Assembly (NCBI GenBank): GCA_910587205.1
Contig: CAJULZ010000111.1
Location: 1-8,639, forward strand
DNA length: 8,639 nt
DNA from: an uncultured Oscillospiraceae bacterium
GTDB lineage: Bacteria; Bacillota; Clostridia; Oscillospirales; Oscillospiraceae
Reading direction: 5' to 3'
In this document: one piece after another, positions 1 through 5,067 of the stretch
Numbering within the stretch: the stretch's first letter is position 1
Layout: each line of letters opens with the position of its first letter
Position numbers and translations under genes: made by a program
Notes under the pieces: model-generated
The model's database searches: none
Told to the model about the DNA's origin: nothing
Seen by the model: the letters and a program-made list of their open reading frames with translations, nothing else

Positions 1-1
1 G

Positions 2-730
2 CTGGCCGGCGGTGAGCTGAAGGCCCGCAGCCTCTCCGACCTGCCCGGCAGCGTCAACGTCTCCCAGTACCATACGGACAGCTCCGGCCAGGTGGACCTG
101 ATAATCATCGGCTCCTATTCCGGGGACGGCGTGGAGTATGGCCGCATCGACGTGCTCAACGGCTACCGGGTGGAGGAAATCGTTCCCGAGGTCGTTCCGA
201 CCCCCGGCCCGGACAACCCCGGCGGCGATCAGGAACCCCAAGCCCCCATTTACCGCCGCTATTCTGCCCAAAAGGTGTCCTATAACGGCAAAGAATACCC
301 AGTGGCCCAAGGCCAGTACCTCTACAGCGGCTACGCCCAGCTCTCCTTGAACGACAGCGGCGAAGCGCTTTACGCCAACTACCTCCGGGCCATCCCCGAC
401 GTGCCCTCCTCGGCGTTCTACACCCAGGACGGCGTCACCTATGTCCGCACCAGCCAGGGCGTGTTCCAAGTAGACGAGGGTGTACAGTGCTACAACATCG
501 CCGCCTCCTACTCGCCCCCCTCCTATCCCCCCGCCTGGGTCAATAACAGTATGTGGAGCGGCAACGAGTGGCAGGGCTACTGGCCTGAGGGCTGGGAGAT
601 GGAGTGGTTCCCCGATCCCCCTTCCATCGTCAAGTTTGCCGATTTGTCCGAATGCCGCAACTTCGCCCCCACCCTCACCATCTACGTGGACAGCGTGGGC
701 CAGCGGGTGCGGGTAGTGGAAGTGAACTGA
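2..730 (+). CDS. C-terminal part of an unrecognised, probably secreted protein (5' truncated)
   Basis: The reading frame is open from the first bases of the window to a TGA at 728-730, so the gene begins upstream; the GTG at 92 is an internal codon, not a convincing start. The visible 242 residues hold three parts. Residues 1-60 are probably beta-rich, including the run VDLIIIGSYSGDGVEYGR. Residues about 63-82 form a Pro/Gly/Glu linker. Residues 83-242 are rich in Tyr, Ser and Trp, with six Trp between residues 179 and 202. Few Lys, many aromatics and a flexible linker fit an extracellular or envelope-attached protein, such as the tail of a protein carrying S-layer homology repeats elsewhere, but no family motif is visible. 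No membrane segment or sorting signal is seen at the C-terminus. Function unknown. Confidence 0.8.
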   Translation: MAGGELKARSLSDLPGSVNVSQYHTDSSGQVDLIIIGSYSGDGVEYGRIDVLNGYRVEEIVPEVVPTPGPDNPGGDQEPQAPIYRRYSAQKVSYNGKEYPVAQGQYLYSGYAQLSLNDSGEALYANYLRAIPDVPSSAFYTQDGVTYVRTSQGVFQVDEGVQCYNIAASYSPPSYPPAWVNNSMWSGNEWQGYWPEGWEMEWFPDPPSIVKFADLSECRNFAPTLTIYVDSVGQRVRVVEVN

Positions 731-742
731 CCAAACGCACGG

Positions 743-771
743 CGCGCCCCGGCCAACCCGGCCGGGGCGCG
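743..771. terminator. Strong GC hairpin between convergent genes
   Basis: A perfect 12-bp inverted repeat (CGCGCCCCGGCC, loop AACCC, then GGCCGGGGCGCG) lies 12 bases after the stop at 730 and 13 bases beyond the end of the convergent gene at 785. On the plus strand it is followed by the moderately T-rich tctcgttctgtcctt. It probably ends transcription from the left-hand gene and may block read-through from the opposite side. Confidence 0.75.
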
Positions 772-784
772 TCTCGTTCTGTCC

Positions 785-1255
785 TTATGTCCGTTTCGGC
801 TTCTGCCCCCGCTGCTGGTCCACATCGGGCCAGAACCGGTTGGCGTCCATAATGTCCCGCAGGGCATCCACATACTTTTCCGCCTTGTGCACCACAAAAG
901 CGTCCGCGTCGATGGGCACCTGCCGGGCGTCCATCTGCCGGATGCTCCAGATGTACAAGATGTCCAGCGCCGGGATGAGCTGCGCCCCTTCCACCGTGAG
1001 CACATAGTCGATGGCCGGCGGGTACTGCTCCTCATGGACCACCCGGCGGATCAGCCCGTCGTCAATCAGCTCCTTAAGCTGCTGGCTGAGCACCTTTTCC
1101 GATATGGGCAGCACCTTCAGCGTCTCGTTGAAGTGGATTTTGCCATAGGTGTGGATCTCGTGGAGGATGGTCATTTTCCACTTTCCGCCAAGGCAGTGCA
1201 GGGTGTAATGGTACGGGTTTGTGGGCTCGTCAAAGGTTTTCCTGGCCATGAGCAT
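785..1255 (-). CDS. HxlR-family winged-helix transcriptional regulator
   Basis: This is a DNA-binding protein of the HxlR/YodB/CatR family. The hallmarks are in order in the 156-residue product: Cys21 followed by GGKW at 23-26, the recognition region PISEKVLSQQLKELIDDGLI at about 50-69, then RRVVHEEQYPPAIDYVLTVEG at about 70-90 with the family's Pro-Pro and Y-x-LT pattern, and a Trp-ending helix (IPALDILYIW). The tail after residue 103 adds about 50 residues to the usual 100-120 of the family; its role is unknown. The start is set by AGGAGGAG just upstream: ATG at 1255 has a GGAGG 6 bases away, while an in-frame ATG at 1249 is almost as good. The frame is open further upstream without a ribosome binding site, and that extension would cross the promoter. 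The gene is divergent from the cupin-SDR-cyclase operon, so it is the probable local regulator. Some family members (YodB, HypR) use an N-terminal Cys to sense quinones or electrophiles; Cys21 could serve this role, which is inference. Confidence 0.93.
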   Translation of the reverse strand: MLMARKTFDEPTNPYHYTLHCLGGKWKMTILHEIHTYGKIHFNETLKVLPISEKVLSQQLKELIDDGLIRRVVHEEQYPPAIDYVLTVEGAQLIPALDILYIWSIRQMDARQVPIDADAFVVHKAEKYVDALRDIMDANRFWPDVDQQRGQKPKRT

Positions 1256-1283
1256 TCTCCTCCTCCGTTGGGGACCTGTCCAT

Positions 1284-1312
1284 AGTGTAGCACAAATTTC
1301 CTTTGTTGAATA
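1284..1312 (-). promoter_or_regulatory. Candidate promoter of the HxlR-family gene
   Basis: On the minus strand TACACT (1289 to 1284) is preceded by TGC, giving an extended -10 element. A weak -35, TATTCA (1312 to 1307), lies 17 bases upstream. The implied transcript begins near 1277, about 20 bases before the start codon at 1255. An imperfect palindrome sits directly upstream at 1313-1329. Confidence 0.5.
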
Positions 1313-1329
1313 GCCCAAAAATTTCGGGC
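1313..1329. repeat. Imperfect 17-bp palindrome upstream of the HxlR gene promoter
   Basis: GCCCAAAAATTTCGGGC is symmetrical except for one mismatched pair around a central A. It abuts the weak -35 of the regulator gene, so it could be an autoregulatory operator. It is followed on the plus strand by GTTTTTT and so also resembles a small terminator stopping leftover rightward transcription. I cannot choose between the two. Confidence 0.4.
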
Positions 1330-1423
1330 GTTTTTTAGCCAAAACAACGGGAATTTCTGCCTGCGCCCGCCCATTTCTTTGCACCTTCCCCAAGCCTCAT
1401 CGTCCCGCTTTGTGCATTTTCCC

Positions 1424-1458
1424 AGATACCAAACGGTAAGTAGATACCAAAAGGAAAC
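1424..1458. promoter_or_regulatory. Tandem 17-bp direct repeat, candidate regulator operator
   Basis: Two copies of AGATACCAAAnGGwAAs lie 18 bases apart: 1424-1440 (AGATACCAAACGGTAAG) and 1442-1458 (AGATACCAAAAGGAAAC). Within copy 1, TACC-N4-GGTA is itself an inverted repeat; copy 2 keeps it as TACC-N4-GGAA. The pair ends 21 bases before the -35 of the operon promoter, a position more typical of activation than of direct blocking, and is over 100 bases from the regulator's own promoter. The divergent HxlR-family protein is the obvious candidate ligand, by inference. Confidence 0.55.
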
Positions 1459-1479
1459 TATATGAGAAAAAAGTTTGTC

Positions 1480-1508
1480 TTGTGAGGACGACCGCCCTGT
1501 TTTATAAT
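1480..1508 (+). promoter_or_regulatory. Sigma-A-type promoter of the cupin-SDR-cyclase operon
   Basis: TTGTGA at 1480-1485 and a perfect TATAAT at 1503-1508 are separated by 17 bases. Transcription would start near 1515, giving a leader of about 50 bases. AAGGAGG at 1552-1558 lies 7 bases before the ATG at 1566. The surroundings are AT-rich compared with the flanking genes. Confidence 0.75.
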
Positions 1509-1565
1509 GAATTGCAGAGGTGAAATGCCCATAAAAATGGATAAAGTTTATAAGGAGGAACAACG

Positions 1566-1916
1566 ATGATCAAGCGCACCTATCAAGAGCTGGAGCCCTA
1601 CTTCCCTCCCGCCCACTTTGGCGTGACCTGCAAGCGCTACCATGGTAAGGACGAGACCGGCGCGTCCAAGTTCTGGGTGGGCATCTCCGAGTTTGAGCCG
1701 GACGGCGGCGCGGAGTGGGCCTACGAGGACAACCCGCTGGAAAAGGTGTACTTTGTGCTGGAGGGCGAGATGACCGTCACCGACAAGGACGGCAACAAAT
1801 ACGTTATCCACGCCAACGAGTCCATCAGCTTCCCCCCCAACGAGGGCCGCGGGCTGAAGAACGAGTCTGGTAAGCCCGCCAAAATGCTGGTTATCATCAA
1901 CTATCCCGACGCTTGA
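1566..1916 (+). CDS. Small cupin-fold protein, first gene of the operon
   Basis: This 116-residue single-domain protein has the cupin_2 layout: a Gly-containing turn (PDGGAEW, 46-51), the strand pair KVYFVLEGEMTV (60-71), a Gly-Asn turn, and a second motif with ESISFPPNEGRG (85-96), ending in the strand KMLVIINY. The family's metal-binding HxH and its later His are missing: the first site reads E50-W51-A52-Y53-E54-D55, and the position of the last His is filled by the Gly/Arg of NEGRG. The classical His-based metal site is therefore not recognisable. Possible roles are a non-metal isomerase or tautomerase, or a ligand-binding accessory of the following enzymes. The gene is 18 bases from the SDR gene and surely co-transcribed with it. 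Function is not assigned beyond the fold. Confidence 0.88.
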   Translation: MIKRTYQELEPYFPPAHFGVTCKRYHGKDETGASKFWVGISEFEPDGGAEWAYEDNPLEKVYFVLEGEMTVTDKDGNKYVIHANESISFPPNEGRGLKNESGKPAKMLVIINYPDA

Positions 1917-1934
1917 GGGAAAGGAGAAAACAAA

Positions 1935-2729
1935 ATGGTCGCCATTGAAAAAAGTTTCGTCCAGAATATGTTTTCCGTCGAGGGCCGGGTGGCTGTAGTC
2001 ACCGGCGCCACCGGCGCTTTGGGCAAGGTGCTGGCCAAAGCTTACGGCTACGCCGGGGCCAAGGTCATGATGACCGGCCGCAGCGAGGGCAAGCTGAAGG
2101 ACCTGGAGGACGAATTCAAGGCCGAGGGCATCGACTGCGCCTATTGTGTGGCCGACCCCGCCAAGGAGGAGGATGTGCAGGCTCTGGTGAAGGCCACGGT
2201 GGACCAGTACGGCGAGGTGAACATCCTGGCCGTCTGCCACGGCTTCAACAAGCCCAAGCCCATCCTGGAGCAGTCCGTGGAGGAATGGCAGTACATCATG
2301 GACGCCGACTGCAAGAGCGTCTACATCGTGCTCAAATATGTGGCTCAGCAGATGGTGGCCCAGGGCAAGGGCGGCAAAATGGTGGTGGTCACCAGCCAGC
2401 GCTCCAAACGGGGTATGGCGGGCTACACCGGCTACTGCACTTCCAAAGGCGGCGCGGACCTGATGGTCAGCAGCCTGGCCTGCGAGCTCAGCGCCCAGCA
2501 TAAGATCAACATCAACTCCCTGTGCCCCACCGTGTTCCGCTCCGAACTCACCGAGTGGATGTTTGACCCCGAGTCCGAGGTATACAAGAACTTCCTGAAG
2601 CGGGAGCCCATCGGCCGCCTGGCCGAGCCCGCCGATTTCGCCGGGTACGCCCTGTTCCTGTCCTCTGACGCCTCCAGCTACATCACCGGCGCCAACTGCG
2701 ACTGCTCCGGCGGCTACCTGACCTGTTGA
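1935..2729 (+). CDS. NADP-type short-chain dehydrogenase/reductase, candidate phloroglucinol (cyclic diketone/phenol) reductase
   Basis: This classical-length SDR (264 residues, cytoplasmic) has the nucleotide-binding TGATGALG (23-30) after the first strand. TGR at 47-49 after the second strand suggests NADP(H) preference. Catalytic Ser154 (VTSQRS) and Tyr167/Lys171 (YCTSK) are present, as is the C-terminal SSYITGANCDCSGGY. Two standard positions differ: the NNAG motif reads VCHG (100-103), and the usual catalytic-tetrad Asn (of a VNL-type motif) appears as Asp125 (MDADCKSV). A ribosome binding site AAGGAG (1921-1926) lies 8 bases before the ATG. The neighbours are a cupin and a cyclase-family hydrolase. 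Known clostridial phloroglucinol degradation uses an NADPH-dependent SDR (phloroglucinol reductase) followed by a Mn-dependent ring hydrolase, so this is my preferred specific function (about 50%). Alternatives are reduction of another cyclic diketone or polyketide, or a sugar-acid dehydrogenase. The SDR family itself is certain. Confidence 0.9.
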   Translation: MVAIEKSFVQNMFSVEGRVAVVTGATGALGKVLAKAYGYAGAKVMMTGRSEGKLKDLEDEFKAEGIDCAYCVADPAKEEDVQALVKATVDQYGEVNILAVCHGFNKPKPILEQSVEEWQYIMDADCKSVYIVLKYVAQQMVAQGKGGKMVVVTSQRSKRGMAGYTGYCTSKGGADLMVSSLACELSAQHKININSLCPTVFRSELTEWMFDPESEVYKNFLKREPIGRLAEPADFAGYALFLSSDASSYITGANCDCSGGYLTC

Positions 2730-2735
2730 GGCAGG

Positions 2736-2763
2736 ATCTTATATCCTATATCTTATATCCTAT
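2736..2763 (+). repeat. Perfect 14-bp tandem duplication in the SDR-cyclase gap
   Basis: The unit ATCTTATATCCTAT occurs twice with no gap (2736-2749 and 2750-2763), between the SDR stop (2729) and the cyclase ribosome binding site. The stretch is very AT-rich in a GC-rich neighbourhood, so it may keep the translation start of the next gene unstructured or tune expression by copy-number slippage. No promoter is convincing here. Confidence 0.8.
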
Positions 2764-2777
2764 AACATATTTCATTT

Positions 2778-2783
2778 AGGAGG
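2778..2783 (+). promoter_or_regulatory. Ribosome binding site that decides the cyclase start
   Basis: AGGAGG is immediately followed by an in-frame ATG at 2784, which leaves no spacer, and by a second in-frame ATG at 2793 with an ideal 9-base spacer. The second is the likely start, which removes three residues (MLT) from the longer reading. Confidence 0.75.
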
Positions 2784-2792
2784 ATGCTTACA

Positions 2793-3806
2793 ATGGGCAA
2801 TCAGATTTATGTGGACCTGACCCATCCCTTCGGCGCGGAGATCCCCCGCTGGCCGTATTTCGACAAGCCCCTGGTGGATAATGCCCATACCATAGCGAAG
2901 GGCGGCGTGCTCACTTCCAAGATCGCCTGCACCATGCACACCGGCACCCACTGCGACGCCCCCCGCCACGTCATGGAGTACGAGTTCGACGGCCGCCGCG
3001 CCCGCTACACCCACGAGATGCCCATCGACGCCTATGCCGGCGAGGCAGTGGTGCTCAAACTGGACGTGGAGCCCTGGACCCTCATCACCGACAAGCACCT
3101 GGACGAGGCCTGCGCCAAGTGCGGCGTGGACCCGGACAGCCTGAAAGGCAAAGTGCTGTGCCTGAACACCGGGATGCACCGGCTGTTTGACGACTCCAAG
3201 GCCTACTATCACTACTCCATCGGCACCGGCATCGACGCAGGCAAATGGTTTGTGAAGCGGGGCGTGAAGTGCGTCGCCATGGACAGCCAGGCCCTGGACC
3301 ACCCCCTTCACACCGCCATGGGCAACAACGGCATGACCCGCATGAACCTGCTGGGCGCCACCGGCAAGCCGATCACCGAGGAGTATAAGGAGCTGTTCGG
3401 TGAGGAGGCCTATGCCGAGTTTGACAAGTTCGAGTACATCCGTATCCATGGCCAAGCCGCCTATGACGAAAAGTTCGGCGAGCTGGAGAACCTGGGCATC
3501 TGGGGCACTTGGGAGCCCTGTCACAAGGAGATGCTGGGGCACGGCATCGTGGGTGTGGAAAACCTGGGCGGCGACCTGGACAAGATCCCTGCCGGCAAAG
3601 TGTTCCAGTTCTTCTGCTTCCCCTTGCGCTGGTACATGGGTGACGGTTCCATGGCCCGCTGCGTAGCCCTCATCGACGAGGATGATATCGTCAAGGGCGT
3701 GCCCGACCGCACCTACAAGTACGGCGGCACCGGCTACGCCGATGTGGACGGCAACGGCGGCAGCGGCCTGGAATATATGCAGCGGCTGTTCAAGCGCGGC
3801 AAATAA
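2793..3806 (+). CDS. Cyclase-family (kynurenine formamidase-like) metal-dependent hydrolase, candidate dihydrophloroglucinol cyclohydrolase
   Basis: The 337-residue product belongs to the cyclase superfamily (Pfam cyclase, PF04199). The metal-site signature is intact: H49-T-G-T-H53-C-D55-A-P-R-H59. The N-terminus IYVDLTHPFGAEIPRW is the usual family opening. The second half has VAMDSQALDHP (161-171) and GIVGVENLGGDLDKIP (251-266), matching the family's Asp-Ser and Glu-Asn-Leu motifs. Compared with about 210-residue kynurenine formamidases it carries roughly 60 extra residues at about 180-245 and a Gly-rich C-terminal tail. An ATG at 2784 touches AGGAGG (2778-2783) directly, so translation more likely starts at 2793, 9 bases from it. 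Members hydrolyse cyclic amides, lactones or diketone rings. Next to an NADP-type SDR, ring opening of dihydrophloroglucinol or a similar cyclic 1,3-diketone is the best specific guess (about 50%). Isatin hydrolase or formamidase activity is an alternative, but no tryptophan-pathway gene is nearby. Confidence 0.92.
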   Translation: MGNQIYVDLTHPFGAEIPRWPYFDKPLVDNAHTIAKGGVLTSKIACTMHTGTHCDAPRHVMEYEFDGRRARYTHEMPIDAYAGEAVVLKLDVEPWTLITDKHLDEACAKCGVDPDSLKGKVLCLNTGMHRLFDDSKAYYHYSIGTGIDAGKWFVKRGVKCVAMDSQALDHPLHTAMGNNGMTRMNLLGATGKPITEEYKELFGEEAYAEFDKFEYIRIHGQAAYDEKFGELENLGIWGTWEPCHKEMLGHGIVGVENLGGDLDKIPAGKVFQFFCFPLRWYMGDGSMARCVALIDEDDIVKGVPDRTYKYGGTGYADVDGNGGSGLEYMQRLFKRGK

Positions 3807-3829
3807 TTTCACGTTTTCCTCTCTTTTCG

Positions 3830-3856
3830 GGGGGCCTGGGATCATTCCGGGCCCCC
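3830..3856 (+). terminator. Hairpin terminating the cupin-SDR-cyclase operon
   Basis: GGGGGCCTGG (3830-3839), loop GATCATT and CCGGGCCCCC (3847-3856) form a 10-bp stem with one U-G pair, 23 bases after the cyclase stop. It is followed by tgccttgttcc, only moderately T-rich. Confidence 0.7.
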
Positions 3857-3880
3857 TGCCTTGTTCCAGCCAGAGGCTGA

Positions 3881-3911
3881 AAAGGCGGCGGGCCTCTTGC
3901 CCGCCGCCTTT
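3881..3911 (-). terminator. Intrinsic terminator of the PepSY gene
   Basis: A perfect 13-bp stem (AAAGGCGGCGGGC, loop CTCTT, GCCCGCCGCCTTT) lies 13 bases beyond the end of the minus-strand gene at 3925. Read on the minus strand it runs into TTTT, a standard Rho-independent terminator. It may also stop rightward transcription. Confidence 0.85.
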
Positions 3912-3924
3912 CCCAATATCCCCG

Positions 3925-4950
3925 TCAATCCCGGCGGTCCCGCTTTGCCTCCAGCACCGCGCCGGTCGCCGCGTCGATCTCATATTCGTACTCCAGGGTA
4001 TCCGTGACAAATTCTATCTCATACACGGCCACGCCGTCATCATAATCCAGCTTTGCCTCTTTATAAAAAGCCACCTGGCGTTCCTCCACCCCGGCATCCG
4101 TCAGGGCGGCGCGCTTCGCCTCCTCCAGGGTGATCCCGCCCTGTCCTCCAAGGGAACCCGCCGGGCTGACGGGCGAGGTAATGCCCGCGGTAGGCGGCGC
4201 AATGCCGGCAGTGGGCGGCGCCACCGGGCCGGAGGGCCGGGGCGCTGCGGTGGCCGGCGGCTGGGGCTGTGTCTGGACCGGCGGGGCGTTGCTCTCTGCC
4301 GCAGGGGGAACGCTCACCGCCGGCGGGACGGACGGGACGATGCCCCCCGACTCCTGGCCTACATAGGTGGTGGTGCCCTTGCTGGATACCGTCCCCGTCT
4401 TGGCGTTGATCTCGTACTTGTATTCCACGTTGCCCGCGTAGAACTCGAACTCATACACCGGCGCGCCGTCCTCCTCGTCCAGCTCCGCCTGGGTAAACGT
4501 CACCGCCTCCCGCTCCAGCCCCGCGTCCGCCAGGGCAGCGTCCCGGGCCTCCTCCAGGCTGATATGGGACGCGGGCAGGCCCGCGCTCTCCCCCGGACCC
4601 TTGACCGTCTTGGTCTCCCGCCGCACCACCGAGCCATCGCTCGCGCCGATCTTGTACTCGTATTCCGTATCCCCGGCGATGAATTCCACCTCGTAGACAA
4701 ACTGGCCTTCCCAGCGGCTGTACTTGGCGCTGGCAGCCCGGACCTCCACCGGGTCCACCCCCGCGTCGGCAAAGGCAAACCGCTGGGCCTCCTCCCCGCC
4801 GATGGCCATATCCTGTTCCAACCTGGAGGCGGGCCCTCCCATCGCATATACCATGATGCAAGCGCCCAACGTGACCAGCAGGATGCCGACGCACCCCAGG
4901 GTTACAACCGCCTTTTTAGGGGTTGAAAACAATTCTTTAAATTTTGGCAT
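3925..4950 (-). CDS. Membrane-anchored protein with three PepSY domains
   Basis: The 341-residue product has a short basic N-terminus (MPKFKELFSTPKKA), one hydrophobic segment at about 14-37, and an outside part with three PepSY-type units at about 50-108, 129-187 and 272-332. Each unit has a helix with acidic start and DAG (EEAQRFAFADAG, LEEARDAALADAG, LEEAKRAALTDAG) followed by strands with Y-E-x-E-F, E-Y-x-Y-x-I and a D/K-G or TG turn. A linker at 200-271 rich in Pro, Ala, Thr and Gly separates units 2 and 3. PepSY units occur in inhibitory propeptides and cell-surface proteins of Firmicutes; a role in binding or restraining a protease or wall enzyme is family knowledge, and the partner here is unknown. 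LGAC (28-31) resembles a lipobox but sits inside the hydrophobic stretch, so a plain transmembrane anchor is equally likely. The start at ATG 4950 follows AAGGGG by 8 bases; an upstream TTG at 4968 is less likely. Confidence 0.88.
   Translation of the reverse strand: MPKFKELFSTPKKAVVTLGCVGILLVTLGACIMVYAMGGPASRLEQDMAIGGEEAQRFAFADAGVDPVEVRAASAKYSRWEGQFVYEVEFIAGDTEYEYKIGASDGSVVRRETKTVKGPGESAGLPASHISLEEARDAALADAGLEREAVTFTQAELDEEDGAPVYEFEFYAGNVEYKYEINAKTGTVSSKGTTTYVGQESGGIVPSVPPAVSVPPAAESNAPPVQTQPQPPATAAPRPSGPVAPPTAGIAPPTAGITSPVSPAGSLGGQGGITLEEAKRAALTDAGVEERQVAFYKEAKLDYDDGVAVYEIEFVTDTLEYEYEIDAATGAVLEAKRDRRD
4181..4222 (-). repeat. Two degenerate 21-bp repeats in the PepSY linker
   Basis: On the plus strand atgcccgcggtaggcggcg (from 4181) is repeated as atgccggcagtgggcggcg (from 4202), a 21-base period. 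Read on the coding strand they encode the repeated heptapeptide APPTAGI/T in the Pro-rich linker, so the linker length probably changes by repeat gain and loss. Confidence 0.75.
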
Positions 4951-4992
4951 ACCCGCTTCCCCTTCCAATCTACCATCCGCCGCTTTTCAGGG

Positions 4993-5041
4993 TTGGTTTT
5001 TTATCCGCTTTATGATATCATAAAATAACCTTGTTTTGCAA
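4993..5041. promoter_or_regulatory. Overlapping divergent promoters of the PepSY and AraC genes
   Basis: On the plus strand TTGGTT (4993-4998), 17 bases, TATCAT (5016-5021) could drive the AraC-family gene. On the minus strand TTGCAA (5041 to 5036), 18 bases, TATCAT (5017 to 5012) could drive the PepSY gene. Both -10 hexamers lie inside the palindrome at 5009-5024, so the two promoters would compete for polymerase or respond to the same bound protein. Confidence 0.5.
5009..5024. promoter_or_regulatory. Perfect 16-bp palindrome, candidate operator
   Basis: TTTATGATATCATAAA is fully self-complementary and lies in the 117-base gap between two divergent genes, covering both predicted -10 elements. 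Such symmetry fits a dimeric repressor site. AraC-family proteins usually bind direct repeats, so the binder may be another protein. Confidence 0.55.
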
Positions 5042-5067
5042 CCCGGTTTAGAAAGGATGTGCCCGCC

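Noticed and set aside
1256..1393. N-terminal extension of the HxlR-family protein to 1393
   Set aside because: It would cross the predicted promoter and there is no ribosome binding site at 1393, whereas GGAGGAGGAG lies directly before 1255.
1548..2501. Long minus-strand open frame (317 codons) opposite the cupin and SDR genes
   Set aside because: It is antisense to two proteins with clear family motifs, has a His/Gly/Leu/Val-rich composition typical of reversed GC-rich codons, and has no ribosome binding site or recognisable domain.
2772..4010. Minus-strand open frame of 412 codons opposite the cyclase gene
   Set aside because: It is a mirror of the cyclase coding frame and would run through two terminators; no family similarity is visible.
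3682..4926. Plus-strand open frame of 414 codons opposite the PepSY gene
   Set aside because: It is Arg/Gly/Pro-rich shadow coding that begins inside the cyclase gene and crosses both terminators.
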